A stretch of DNA of 64,000 nt from Salarias fasciatus (GCF_902148845.1 NC_043748.1:15838945-15902944); one strand, 5' to 3'. Positions 34,730-47,574 are shown, numbered from the stretch's first letter. Numbers and translations: made by a program. Notes: generated from the letters alone by a model not told the origin.

Positions 34730-36060
34730 CATGTTGAAAGTACACAAGCAAAATCCATTCACAGAAAACAAAGACCAAACAGTAGATCCTGGATGGGATG
34801 GCACCACGCTTCACAAACAGTGCATTGTAATTTTCTTATTGATGCATGGCTGTATACCTTCATCTGGCAAGATGAAGAGTGCAATGAATAACCACTTTGA
34901 ATAAACACAAGAAAGCAGAATGCCATCAAAGGAAACAATGTCTGTAAAGAACGTACAGATATTAACTCAGCAGGTAGCTACATCCTTGTGTAATCTGTCA
35001 AAAAGTCAGCATTGTTAAAAGTAAAGTTTTTCACTTGTGGTGAAGTTGGGCTGCCTTTTATTGATTGGTGATTCCAGTCATTAGGTCATTTACATACATG
35101 ACAGTGGAAGATGATCACCTGACACACTGCAATCAATCATCACAGCTGGACGCAAATCTACAGACAACCAAAATGCAACATTGTTTCGTTTCTAAAGGAA
35201 ATTTTATAATAGAGCTTTCATTTATCCCCACTGGTTTTACATTTTCAATTAACCTTATATCAAATACACGTAATTTCTCACTTTATTTCAGATTAACTGG
35301 TAATGAAAAAAAAAATACCCCAATAAACCCTGCTGTAAACGAACACTATGTTCGCTAAAGTTTACAGCCACAACTCGCGTTTTTAATGTAGTAAATAACC
35401 AAAAACCTCAATGACCTGTGGGAGTGCACGCATTAGCGAGTCGGACACATTAGCGCGTTGCAACAGACCGTCCCCTAAACATTCCGTGTAGCCACTCAAG
35501 ACCTGCGGTCTGTTCCGCTGAAACAAAAAAACTGGTTTGAAGCATTTATTTTATCGCTTGCATAACAAAATTCATGAATCTTGTGGGCTTCGTTAAAAAA
35601 AGGAAATTAAAAAACGGGTATAATTTTACTGCAGGCTCCTCAAATCCACCGATATTCTTGTGTATATTTGTCTGGCGCTTTTGGGTGATGGATGCTATCT
35701 AATTTGGTTAGTGCTAATCTTTATACAAAAGTAACATTGTGCACAAGATCGATAGATTGCAAGTATAAAATTATAAATCAATAGATTGCCCCCAATGCAT
35801 GTCAGTTTATATTGGGGTAAAATATGCAAGGCAATACAAGGATCTGTGTGCAAATAGCAGAACCACGATTTGTTAAATAATTAAATCATCCCTCATTGCA
35901 AAGAAATTCATGACAATATATTATTTGAAATAACTATTCACATATGTACAAGAAAATCATCATATCATCACACTGGAGTAATATTAATCCCCTCATATTT
36001 AGTAAACACAAAGTAGAAAAACCCTTTAATTAAGATTTTGCCTTGGTACAGTTTAAACAG
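34730..36060. other. Intergenic stretch: antkmt promoter side and hirip3 3' side
   Basis: antkmt coding begins two bases inside an exon whose acceptor is at 34727, so its untranslated first exon lies to the right, perhaps around 35.35-35.5 kb where CpG content rises. TTTAAT at 36025-36030 is a possible ATTAAA polyadenylation signal for hirip3. Nothing else was recognised. Confidence 0.4.
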
Positions 36061-36072
36061 AACTTGTCCTCA

Positions 36073-39000
36073 TCAGTCACTGTCTCCATCATCACTGATG
36101 ATTCCCTGCAGGTTGGCCCATGCTGTTAGTTTCTTGCGTCCTTTCGGAGCACTGCTGTCCTGATCGCTGTCAGAGTCAGAGTTCAGAGAGCGCTGATATG
36201 CAGACGGTGGAGGGTCCGGCTGTTGCTGCCATGCTCCTCTGCGTTTCGGTCGACCTGAAATTGGGATTCAGATCAGATAGTCCCATTAACCACTAAGGTC
36301 CAATAAAGTCTGCTTATGTTTCCCTACTCACCTTGGAACAGAAAGTTACTTTCAGCAGGCGGTGTACAGGATCTCACAAGTTCAATATTCTTATGTCTAA
36401 AATTATTCAATTGCTAATCTTTTTCTCACATTCATTAAGTTTGGTTCCTGAAAAAACAATCGTTTGCTTTCTGTATAAAAAATAACATGGATTAGCAGTT
36501 ACCTTTGTTGTAATGATGTTGTTGACATCAAGAGCAGCCAGCTCCTGAGCCTCTTCCCGCTTCTTTTTGACCCGTTTACATTTCTTAATAGATGGCACAC
36601 CTGTGTAAAGAAACAGCTACCTTAATACTTCAACATACACTTATCTGAATCAACCAAACAATTTTAGTCTTTAGCTTTCAGATTGTGTGTAAAGAACATT
36701 TGTATGCTTATCTCATCAAATATGAAAATTTGGATGTTTGTGGACTACATATGTGACTTTGATATTGTGATGACACTACAGAGATGAACATTTGCTTACG
36801 GGAAACAAAAAGCCCCTTTAGTTCCCCATATAATAATACATCTTTGAAATCATGTATGATTCCATTTCAAAACCTTACTATGAGAAATGTACTAAGGTCA
36901 GAGTGTGGTTGAACAGGAGGTGAGGGAATAACCACTGACCGTGAACGCCCAGATCTCCAGCTCTTTCTTGAGAACAGCCACCTTTGACTGGTGGAGCGGC
37001 AGTCATCCAGGAGCTTCTTGTAATTCTTCTTCACGCCGCAGAGAGCGATGTAACGTTTGAGCCTATTAATTGCTCTGTCACCACTCTGCAGGCAGAAGTG
37101 AGGATGGAGGAATAGTGATTAGATGATTCTTCGTCACTCCCCTAAAAAAGCCAACTGAAAACTGTCTTTATCTTTTGACTCTTGACAACATAAAAACTTA
37201 TTTGTTCTGATTCAAGATCAGTGTGCTCACTTTTTCACTTTTACTGCTACCATCTTTTTTTGCCCCTTTCTTCTTTCTAACTTGTGTTTGTCCGGACCCG
37301 TTCCGCTCCTCGTCGTCCAGTGAAGGTAGAGATGAAGATGAATCTGAGTCTGTGTCAGGCTTCTTCTTATCCGCTTCAACTTTTTCCTCTGTGAAACAGA
37401 GAAGTTTATCAAGCCATGCAAACAACCACAACTGCATAAACTAATAAATACTTATGAATGGGCGATGTAAAGTTGACAGTACCTTCTTCACCATCATCAG
37501 AAGAGTCATTGCCACTACTTTTATTGTTCCTTTCTGATTTGCTGTCAGCATCACTGTCATTCTGCTCACCGCTCTTCTTCTCGGCTTCACTTGTACTGTT
37601 GTTTTTCGAGTCTCCATTCTTCATCTTCTTTCTCACCACTTTCTTTGGACTCTTTTCTTCTTCTGAAGCATCCGTCGAGTCATCGCCGCTTGACCTCTGT
37701 TTACGGCTTCTGTTTTTATTTTGCTTTGATCTCTCCACCTCTTGCTTCAGATCATCTGATTCTGACTGATTTTGTTCGTCTTCGCTCTCCTCACTGCTTG
37801 TTTTGAGATCTGCTTTATCTTCTGATTCTGTCATTAGGAGCACAAAAGATAAAGAATTATGGTGCACAAATAATCACAGACTAAACAACGATAATTAGCA
37901 ACTGAAATCTTATCTTATATGAAACATATGGCTGGCCTGAAATACGAAAAAAATCATTTAAGTATTCTTAATTAAAAAAAATCTTAAGGTAAATCATTTG
38001 GTGCAGAGGTGCTCATTTTCACACAATAATAAACCTTTGATGATTCCCTGAACCTACCAGACGATGACCTTGAATGCTCTGTTCGCGATTTCTTTTTTTT
38101 GGATTTATCTTCTTTCTCCTCCAACAGTTCATCTTTATCTTCCTCCTCTCTCTTCCTTTTGCTCTGCGGCTTCTTGTTTTCCGCGTTGCTTTCACTGCTG
38201 TTGCCCTCACTCTCCTATCAAAATGATGAGCAGAACACAATCATGATTCCCAACCAAACACTCAAAGCATTCAAAGGAGGAACATACTGTAAGTTTGTGA
38301 TACCTGCATTTTCAGCAACTCCTCTTCAACAACCTGTTTCAACAGTTGTTTGACTTCTGGACTTAAGGAGTCACATTTCACATGTTTGAGGTACCGCTTC
38401 TTCAGAATTCCCAGAGTTAGAGTGCTAAAAAATAAAAGAGCACATACAATAGATCAGATCAACATTGTTTTCAGAAATATACATTATTAGCTCTCCAGTT
38501 TCTCCAAACATAGTGATGATATTTTAAAGCTAAATGACAACATGGCTTTTTCAAACAAAAACTCCAGAAGTATGCATACAATAAATAAAATGATAAAAGG
38601 ATAAAACCATATTCTTTATTCAGACTTTGTTTGTACTACGATTTCTGAGATGTGAAATAGCTAATTAAATAAAGGAATTGTTTGCCACTTTAACAATGTT
38701 TTCACAAGTTAAAAGAACAGTGCAAACAAATCTAGCAATTATTTCTGTGTGTGTTTCATTTTTCATTTAGGTATAAAGACGGAATTTCAAAGTTGACATA
38801 AAATAGCTTGGACGAAAAAAATTGTACAGACTGAGAAAAAGCAAAATGATGCTTGTTTCAGTGAAAGATACCACTGTCCACCAGCAGGGGTCGTGTTAAT
38901 GATGGAGGTTACTGATCCTGGAGCTGTCAGACGTGAACACAAGGTTTCACTTAAGAAGGGACTGGGGTTGTGAGACAGCAGAAGCACGTGTAACATCTGC

Positions 39001-39213
39001 AGAGAGGCTAGCTTCAGCTAACTGATTCACACGCACACGCACGCGCTCGCGTACAGAAAAAAGCTCTGGCCCGTGTCTGAAAACACTGAAACCGTCTGAA
39101 AACACTGGCTGCTTCAGCTCGTGTTGGTGTAAAGTGTACCTGAGGTCCGGTTCTCCGCTCAGTTGGTCGCGCACGAACGCGCGGACAGTTGCAGTCTCTT
39201 CTTTGGACACCAT
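36073..39213 (-). CDS. hirip3: HIRA-interacting protein 3 (H2A-H2B histone chaperone with CHZ motif)
   Basis: Nuclear histone chaperone that binds HIRA and H2A-H2B. Exons on the minus strand: 39213-39140, 38424-38304, 38214-38058, 37827-37483, 37388-37231, 37085-36940, 36600-36503 and 36254-36073, about 427 residues. The N-terminal helix (VRAFVRDQLSG) is followed by a long acidic, lysine- and serine-rich low-complexity middle with many casein-kinase-2-like SD/SE sites. The conserved C-terminal module has RLKRYIALCGVKKNYKKLL, then REEAQELAALDVNNII and an acidic tail GIISDDGDSD. Three single-base losses interrupt it as read: near 36990 and 36953 within the CHZ exon, and at the acceptor of the last exon (about 36254). 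Each is at a G run where one more base restores the family sequence. Confidence 0.9.
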
Positions 39214-39300
39214 CGCTGCTTTTCAAACGCCAGCCTTTCTTTTTTGGCGGCGAACAGGTTTGCCCCGGAAGTGACGTCATATTCAAGCCACGCGCCCTCA
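39214..39300 (-). promoter_or_regulatory. hirip3 promoter with ETS/CRE composite
   Basis: CCGGAAGTGACGTCA at 39265-39279 joins an ETS site (CCGGAAGT) and a full CRE (TGACGTCA), about 50 bases upstream of the ATG. A TTGGCGGC E2F-like word lies at 39244. This is a housekeeping-type TATA-less promoter by appearance. Confidence 0.7.
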
Positions 39301-39329
39301 AAACAAAAACACCCCGCCCCCGCTTAAAA

Positions 39330-40050
39330 AAAACCAAAAAAGCTTTTAATTAAGTGAAAACATTAAAGACATTTATCTTTTTAATCTTAATATAATTTAA
39401 TCTGAATGAAAGTTTTAAAACAAGACGAGAGCATTTTATGAATTAAAAAATGCAATTTACCACATTGAGCCTCGAGCAAATAAATCCTATAAATTTCACT
39501 CCTAACTTTTTCTATTATGATTTGCTTACTCGTCTGAATTTCCTTTAGAGTAAAACTGTTGTAATGATCATTTTACTTCCACAACTGAGAATGATAGAAT
39601 GTCGTGGAATGTTCATATTGAATTGTCACATGGCAAAGAAAACATGCTTCCGTTATTGTTCTATTAAGTGATTAAAAAAAGGCAAAAAAAAAAGGTTCTG
39701 CAAAAAAATATTTTAAAACAAACATGAAATGTGAAAATAAATCTTAATATAAATTTAACACAAATGAGCTTGATAAAATTAGGCTGAATATTCATGACGT
39801 ACCAGACCACTAATAGTGTACTGTTAATTATGTTGATGGAATTAAGTTAAAAAGTCAATTGGAATAGTCATATCATTTTATGATGCATGATATTTTGAGT
39901 GTATTTTGGATTTTCACAACAAATAAGGTGACATTTTTGAGAAAAGTCCAATTGTCATTGTATTGTGGTCATTTTAAGCCCACCTGTTACGGCACACATA
40001 TTATTCACACACGTAAGAGGAAAGACTAGACAGAGACACAAAGGCTGATT
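39330..40050. other. Intergenic AT-rich stretch
   Basis: Nothing supportable was seen between the hirip3 promoter and the end of the kctd13 transcript. Confidence 0.4.
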
Positions 40051-40057
40051 TTCACAA

Positions 40058-40063
40058 TTTATT
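40058..40063 (-). terminator. Polyadenylation signal of kctd13
   Basis: TTTATT on the plus strand, AATAAA on the minus strand, giving a 3' untranslated region of about 1.1 kb after the kctd13 stop. Confidence 0.6.
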
Positions 40064-41160
40064 CGGAACACAAGTGGACGGAGGATGAATTAGTGCATAT
40101 TTCAGGGCGTTCTTTAAAATTACATTTTGAAATAAGGGTATAAGACACATATTGCTCTCATTTTTTTCCCCAGTATTCAGTAATAAGTTTACACAGTGAA
40201 TGTCGGAAAGACAGAAGTCATCCTCTCCATGAGGGGAAAACATGAAAAAAAACAAAACACCTGTCTTTATGGTGAGTGTGTGTTTGAGTAGAATTCAGTG
40301 GTTTTCCCCTAAAGACAAAAGTGGCTCAGGAAAAAAATACGACGATAAAGAAGTGGTACATTTCTACTTGAAACGTTAAAGTGAAAGTTAAGATTAACCA
40401 ATTTACACAAGTATTTATAGATGATGATTGGTGATGTTGAGTGAACCATATCTTTCTATCAATTACAACTTTTCTGAACACTAGTTACCACAAAGGTTGC
40501 ATTCAATACAAAGTTAAATACCAAACAATAAATTAGGTTCATAAATTAATTTATATATATCAAAAAAGAAATGTCCTGAAGCAACAGCTTTAATAATTTA
40601 AATAAAGAGAAAGGCGCTGCTGTACAATCTCACGACTTCACTAAACATGGCTATTCTGTTGGATTCCAGTGTTCGCACACCGAGGCTCAGCTTCACCGTC
40701 CTCTGATCATCACCGATTGGCAGCATTTCAGCTCAGCAGAGAAACGGCAACAGATGTTTCACAACCTGAATAAAAACTGACGCGGTTCTTCCCACCAGTC
40801 AACGCAGCGGAGGCTGCCAGTGCATATCGTGAACACCCACATCGACGGTGGGTTGCCTACTCCAAGAAAAATCCCCTACCTACAAGGCGGGAAATTAGCC
40901 TCAAGACCCATTTATTATAGTACAAGTGGTTCATCAGCGTTTCAACAATTATATTCATTCCAGTTTCAGTCCCAGTAAATTAAACATTTCCTATTTAAAG
41001 AATGTACACAGCTTGTTTACATGTAAACAGATGCTTTCTTTTCTCACTTCCTAAAGTTCCAATCACAAATCAGCCAACCCTTACCCAAGACTCATTAAAT
41101 AACTCAATACAAGCTATTGCTGTGATCAAAGATGTCTAGCTCATTCTGTTAACATTCAAA

Positions 41161-43812
41161 TCACTCTCTCATACCTACTATCTTCACATTATTAGTCTTT
41201 ATACACAGTTTGCTGGCCGTGCCCCTTTCGTCGTGCATTATGTGCCTCCTCACGTGGATCCTCCTCACTCGCCGGTCTCCTCCCACAGCGCCGCCCTCCT
41301 CCTCCGACTGGCCGGCGCCCAGCGACGACCCCGGGCCCCTGGAGTCCAGCAGGTGCAGCCCTCCGGGACCAGACGCTCGGCTGTTCTCATAGATGAGAAT
41401 ATTGAGGGTCTCTTCAAATATTCGGGCCTCGGGAAACTCGACCTGCAAACCCCAAACATCCGGTGGTAAATCGCTCAGCTGTTACTCGCAAAGAAAAATG
41501 AAAATTTCATGTTTTGTTAAATACAGTGCCACTGAAATAACCAGGCTCACTTTGGTCTGTTTCTTCTCTGTAGCGTAGACGATGGAAGTGCAGCACACTT
41601 CAGCGATTTTGCGACCTTCGCCGTAGAAGGACCAGCAGCAGATCTCGTCCCCGAGCACGTCTTTGACAAACAGGACACGTCCATTGAACCGCAGCACCAG
41701 CTTGTCAAACAGCTCAATGTTCTTCAGCAGGTTATCGTCGGAGTTGCTGGTCGCAGAACGACAGAATGGTGGAGAAGAAAAGAAGAAATCAAACACTTTC
41801 AAACAAAAAGTTTCTCTTTAGTTTTTATATCATTTTTCTGATATACACAGTCAGGATTCTTACCTTGTGTACGAGTATTTGTTGTTTCCTCTGTTATTCT
41901 GTAGTTTAACTACCGGCTGTAGAGACAACAAAAAATATTAAATGAAAATACATTCATTAAATAAGCAATAATATATATCTAATTTTCTTTTTGATAAGTT
42001 TGTTCTCAAACCAACAACAGGCTCCCTCTAGTGGTCAGTCTAGGGAAGTCATACAATTTGAAGATACAGTCAAGCTAGAAATAAAAAACTACAAACAAAA
42101 CATGGCCTTCATAGTAATAAGCATTAGCATTGTTTTTAAATCAGTGGCCTGCCTCAATAGAGATGCTGCACCTCGTTGAGATTAGTTAGCTTTTTTCATT
42201 GAGGCAGTAGCGTCTATAAACGACAGAGTAAACATGTCTCCCATTGTGAAATGTGTTGTGATTTGATACAATACTCCATGTTCAGGTTGGTCAAACATCG
42301 GCCCTTGGGAGAACTCAAATCTGAACAAACCACCGATGTAGAAACTAAATTTACCTTTCTACAAGTAGCAATCATCTTCTGTTCTTCTTTGGCTGAGGTG
42401 AGCATGGGGATGCGACACACACTTTCAAACACATCCTTTTGTTTCTGAAAGTAAAGACAGTTTACTAAATACACAAATACCTTATATTTATGAATTTAAG
42501 TGTCAAACCTACCAGGAAGTAAAACTCATAAAATGTTCTCACTGTTCTGTGTGGCGTCTGAATGACTACATGTCACAGTGTGGATTTATTAAGAAATATC
42601 AGAAGAAAGTAAATGGAGAAGGAGCAAATTAAACCCGGTGGTTTGATTTCATGCCCTCACCTGCATGGCACTGAGGCAGTGCTGGACGAGGCCCTGAACC
42701 CGATAGTACTGAGCCTCCTTCAGAACCTCGCCCAGCTCCCTGTGGTCCTCTGGAAGCGGTACCGAGCCGTCTCGCAGGAAATTTAAAACCAAACTGAAAT
42801 GCCGACCAGATCTATCCAAAACCACCCAACCTGGCAGGAACAGAAATGATCGTCAGTTATTGTCTTCTTCTGCAATACATCTTATTCTGTGGTAAATCAG
42901 CATATCTCTCAGTATATTTGTGAATGTAGTGGTGGTGGTTTACTGCTGACAAACAAATTAATATTCACTTTGTATCCGATTCATTTCAAGAAGGACCCTA
43001 AAAAGGGAGTATTATCATTTGGGAATACCCATCAGTCCCTCCAGGAAGTTGTGATTGACAGTTGACATTGTAGTTTTGTCCTATCACTGAGATTGGTTGA
43101 GTTTAAATGAAATGTTGCGATTACGACATTGAGGTGAACTGAGCAAAGTTTCAAGCTGAATATCCCCATTTAAAATCATACAGAAAAAAATTATAGGTGA
43201 AGAGCAGGGAGACAAGAATGAGACTTCTCTGAATGACTCACTCTTGTTATGTGAACTTTACAGCCAGGACAGAAACACATTTACGGTATAGTCAAGTTTT
43301 TAATGTTATCAGTTTGACAATCATAAAATATTCCAGGAATGAGTGAGTCATCTGACCATCCTGTTAATATTTTACAGATTTAATTTCTTAAACTGTAAAA
43401 CTTACAGTTCCAAATGTGCATTAAATTCATTAAAAAAAACAAACAAACAAAAAAAACATTCCATTTGAAGTGATTGTGAAACTATATATGGGAATATTTT
43501 ATTGAGGAAAAATATAATATTGGAAAAATTCACAACAAGAAAACTTGTAAATGTTGATAGACCCACACACTCACCTTCTGAGTCGATCGTAACTTCTGTT
43601 CCTCCATTGCATATGCTGCGCAGCAGACTGTCCTCCTTGCTTAAAGTCTGGACGGTGGTATAGTGCAGAGAGCCCCCGACATTCAACTTGATGTACTTGC
43701 TCCCCAGCAGACCCTGATTTCTTTGCTCATCAGTGTTTTGACAGGAAGGCTGGGAAGCGGCAGGCTGGGCAGAGTCGGCAGCATGACTGCCGACTGAAGC
43801 CTCAGCAGACAT
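41161..43812 (-). CDS. kctd13: BTB/POZ domain protein KCTD13 (CUL3 adaptor)
   Basis: Substrate adaptor of the CUL3 ubiquitin ligase; in its family it targets RhoA. Exons: 43812-43575, 42830-42661, 42444-42355, 41916-41864, 41746-41551 and 41442 onward. The BTB fold starts at [19 protein letters not shown] and continues through [20 protein letters not shown]. The second conserved region has [40 protein letters not shown] and [19 protein letters not shown]. The C terminus has [15 protein letters not shown], which separates it from TNFAIP1 and KCTD10. As read the frame then runs to a stop at 41161-41163. One more C near 41220 would instead give HGQQTVYKD and a stop at 41192-41194, closely matching mammalian KCTD13 (332 versus 329 residues). 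So the tail beyond HDERG is probably an artefact. Confidence 0.93.
42021..42036 (-). promoter_or_regulatory. Possible CTCF site in a kctd13 intron
   Basis: gctccctctagtggtc is the reverse complement of GACCACTAGAGGGAGC, close to the CTCF core CCACNAGRGGGC. It is a sequence match only. Confidence 0.3.
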
Positions 43813-44039
43813 GGGGCTGAAGAATCACTTCCTGGCTGCAAAGCAGAAAACGATGAGTTATTTATATTAGTTTGATCAGAAAACAGATCGATATTGGTGT
43901 TATCAAAAAACAATCACCATCATTTGCCTCTTAATGTACAACTTTGTCAGTAATCCAGATGTAATAGTTTTTTGAAGTAGGACATTTCTAGATCATAGGC
44001 AAGTGTGAACACATTTCCACACAGTTAGGCAAAACTGTT

Positions 44040-44190
44040 CACAGCCAAATGCTTGTGTTTGGATGGAAGGACCAGGTCAAAACCTACATAGGCACAGGGA
44101 AACCATGCAAACTCCACACAGACAGGCCTGAACCTGAACTCAAAACAGGATTATACTCCCTTTGAGGCAAGAGTGCTAACCACTATTAAA
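44040..44190. repeat. Fragment of the dispersed fish repeat
   Basis: Words catgcaaactccacacagac, aacctgaactc and gagtgctaaccact match the tail of the repeat at 20.2 kb. It lies in the first intron of kctd13. Confidence 0.6.
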
Positions 44191-44689
44191 AATAAATGCA
44201 ATAAATCAACATTTCATTGCTAGATATTAAATAGGTCGTTAGATAATTATATGGACAAACCGCCCCCCTTCTTTCAGAGTAATTGGATGTACCTTTAAAT
44301 TAATAGTAAGAGCTTTTAAATTCAATTTATTTGAATTCTTTGAAGGCTTCAGGTAAGCCTAGTTTCAGAGTCAGTTACTTTGTCATTATACAACTAAAAC
44401 ACAATAGAAAATGTATTAAATATATTTGGATCAAATATCTTACTTGACCACACCTTATTTTTCTGTCTTATTGATTCACTTCTTATCCGGCAGCAGTATG
44501 ACAAACACATGACTGAAGATGAATAAAAACATGATTAAAGCTATGATCTTGTGAAATTAAAACCTAGACTTAGGAGAAGTATCAGAAAAAGGGAGGCCGA
44601 CAGAAGACCAGATTATCTGACACGGCTACATGTCGGGTTATAGAAGCTAAATAATCCTCATACAGATTATGACATATTGTACTTACCAC

Positions 44690-45060
44690 AGTGATCATCC
44701 AAGTGAGCAGCAAGTGTGAATCGAGCCAAGCCAAGACAGCTAAACGTGGAGCTTCGCGGAGGAAAAAAAAAAACTAAGTGAAAAGAGTTCAAACGGGAGG
44801 AAACGCTTTACAGTTCATTTTATCGCAGCTAAATCAAAGTGGCTAACAACAGCTAGCCTGTTACTAATCTAAGCCAGCTGCGCTCGTTTGCTCTGCACCG
44901 CTCCCTCAATCGCAGAAAAATCACAGAGCAGCCACTATAAAAACAAAAAACCCTGCAACAATGAGGACAGCTGCGTCCATTGTGGGACAAAAGACTGAAA
45001 ACAGAAGCTAATGCGAGACGCTAACTGGGTCAGACGGAAACGAAACCAGACCAACAGCTT
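44690..45060 (-). promoter_or_regulatory. kctd13 promoter and non-coding first exon
   Basis: A donor (ctgtg/gtaagtac) near 44689 on the minus strand would join to the exon holding the ATG, whose acceptor is near 43837 (tttgcag). CpG content is raised from about 44.75 to 45.06 kb. Confidence 0.55.
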
Positions 45061-45174
45061 CCGCTGGTTTCTTCTTCTACTGTTATAACAATATCTGGAC
45101 GACTGCCACCATGTGGTAGTATGGGAAATTACACATTTTCTGTTCTTGAAGAATACAACGTTCTAACTTGTATT

Positions 45175-45360
45175 CGTTTGAGTTTGCATGTTCTCCCTGT
45201 GTGTTCTTCGGTTTCCTCTGGGTATTCTAGTTTCCTCCCAAAAACATGCATATGATGTTAATTAGTTCAACTATAAATTGCTCATACGTGTGAATGTGAG
45301 TATGTGCTTGATAAGTGCCACAGCTGGCAGTCCAAATCACAGTTGGTGAAAATTAGTTTT
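45175..45360. repeat. Fragment of the dispersed fish repeat, inverted orientation
   Basis: The words tttgcatgttctccctgtgt, ggtttcctctgggta and tgtgaatgtgag are the reverse complement of the repeat at 20.2 kb. A further forward fragment lies at about 45560-45690 (gaggagaacacgcaaactcc, aagagcgctgtccac). Confidence 0.6.
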
Positions 45361-46044
45361 CATAAATGAAACCAGTGTTTTACAGTCAAAAAAAAAAAGG
45401 CTCAGTGTATTATTTTCCCATTAATTAACAAAAAAAAAAATTCCATTAAACCGTCATTGTGAATCCATAACCTCCTTATCCTGTGTAAGGCTGCATGACA
45501 TTCACTCACATTCAAATAATTCATAATTTTGAACAGAGTGAGGAAACCGAACTACTCTAAGGAAATACAAGCACATATGAGGAGAACACGCAAACTCCAT
45601 GCTGGCCAGTATACAAGCCTATGATATTCTTGCTGAAGGGAAGAGCGCTGTCCACTGTTCCGCTGTTCCGCTGTGCAGCCCTAATCATGAATAACAACAA
45701 GACAATGTCTTTGAAATGCAGCCTACATTTCATTGCAGTCTAAATATGTTACTATCTACCCATGTTGTCAGTATATGAATCTGGATGGAATAATATGTTT
45801 TAATTTTGCTTGTATGTGTATTTTATATTTAAAGGAGACTTCCAGATGTGTTAGAATTTATCAGCGTTTGTGTCATACTTTAATTTAATTTTGTTTTAGC
45901 ATGTTCATTGTCCATGTGATATAGGACTAGAGGGCGTAGTATAAGTTTTCTTGTTTCTGTTGACATATAAATTGTTGGAGCACGTCATTGACCTGATCCA
46001 ATCTAAAGGTAAAAACATGTACAGTCATAACAAAGGTATGGCAT

Positions 46045-46898
46045 GGAAGGAGATCTTGGTACAGAAATTTCTGAGTCTGTATGGTCGGAAATGATGAAAC
46101 GGATATATACATCCTCAATTTGTATGAAACACACTGTTATGCAGTTCAAAATTTTCTATTGATTGCACTGGACCAAGGCTAAATTGTCAAGGTTTGTGCC
46201 AAACATAAACCCCATGTGTGATCGCTGCAAACAATTCCAAGCCACTTTGATCCACATGTTTTGGGGATGTCCCAGTCTGTCTAATTACTGGTGGTCACTG
46301 ATTTTTAAGTTACTTTCTGAAACTATAGGAGTCGTATTAGAACCATCTGCATTTCTCGCTCTCTTTGGGGTGGTGACACAAAAGGTAGCGATGAATAAAT
46401 ATTCCCAAAACCTCCTGTCTTTTGCCACACTAATAGCCAGACGACAGATTTTGATTAGCTGGAAAGACCTCCACCCTCCAACACTCAGACAGTGGATTAG
46501 AGACATGCTTCATTTTATTAAGTTAGAGAAAATCAAGTACACAATTAGGGGGTCAGCCTACACGTTCTTAATGATATGGCAACCTTTTCTCAGTCAAATT
46601 GATGTATTAAGTCCTGATAACTTTGTGGATATGTAGCCCCAGGGGGTCTATGAATACAACGAAAAGCTCTGAAGAAAAGCTGGAGGATTGCCTGAAATGT
46701 ACCCTGTGTTCATGTTTTTTGATGTTCTGAGTTCGACCTCTGAAAATTGTAACTACAGTTTTCATTTATTTTATATAGTTGGCCTACTTTTATTTCTGTA
46801 CGCATTTTCCAAAACTACAGTTAGATGATTGTAAATTGTTAAAGATGCACTACAAATTAATAGAGGAACCTTGTTCAAAAAAAAAAAAAAAAAAAAAC
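46045..46898 (+). mobile_element. 5'-truncated L1-type LINE with target-site duplication
   Basis: A 14-base perfect direct repeat, caaaggtatggcat, flanks it at 46031-46044 and 46899-46912. The insert ends in a poly(A) run at 46877-46897. It encodes the 3' end of an L1/Tx1-type ORF2, largely in one frame at 46163-46636: CDRCKQFQATLIHMFWGCP, FLALFGVV, LLSFATLIARRQI, then a stop. The open frame and clear duplication suggest a fairly young insertion. It has the opposite strand and a related protein to the fragment at 16.1 kb. Confidence 0.93.
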
Positions 46899-46912
46899 CA
46901 AAGGTATGGCAT

Positions 46913-47550
46913 ATCATTTATAAAAATAAATTGTTTCACAGAATATTCATCAGGGATGTCAGCCTAAGGCTAGTATGAATATGTATGATTTAAAAAAAAA
47001 AAGTCAAATACTTCCTCATGGAGGGATCAGGAGGTCCTGGGGTCATCGAGAACTAAAAATAGTAATAGCTATAAATGTGACAGCAAAAACCACCAAAAAA
47101 ATCTCCTTTTAAAATTTAGACACTTTATCCTTTAATCCTTTCTACCCACTAATCTGTGACCACAAATGTACTAATATGTAATAATGGATGCTTTTTTGTT
47201 TTAAACAGATTTATGAGAATAACTTCAAAGACTTGTTTCTTATGTAACAGGAAATGTGACTCTAAAAGTACATTAAGAATAAATTATGTATCCTATATAC
47301 TGTTGTTACTGCACAACAGGAAAAATAAATCACAAAATTAATGATGGATATTATATCGTAATAATAGTGACATACTGATATGCAGACGAGAATACTTGTT
47401 ACTTTTTAAAGGTGAGTAACAAAACATAATAAAACTGTGCACTGCACTTTTAAAAAAAGTAGAAAAAAAATAAATGTGATATGAAGCGTGAGCAAATTTT
47501 TTAGTGTATGTGGAGATGTAAATGTAAGAGACATTTGACAAACACACTTC
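46913..47550. other. Intergenic AT-rich stretch
   Basis: Nothing supportable was seen right of the L1 insertion and before the sez6l2 polyadenylation signal. Confidence 0.4.
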
Positions 47551-47568
47551 ACACCATTCAACAGAGAC

Positions 47569-47574
47569 TTTATT
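47569..47574 (-). terminator. Polyadenylation signal of sez6l2
   Basis: TTTATT on plus, AATAAA on minus, about 1.34 kb after the sez6l2 stop codon. The long 3' untranslated region carries simple repeats. Confidence 0.55.

Noticed and set aside
37458-37769. 103-codon Ser/Leu/Phe-rich open frame on the plus strand
   Set aside because: It is the antisense of the acidic, serine-rich hirip3 exon.
38870-38895. CTCF-like word ccaccagcaggggtc
   Set aside because: A weak match in an intron with no supporting context.
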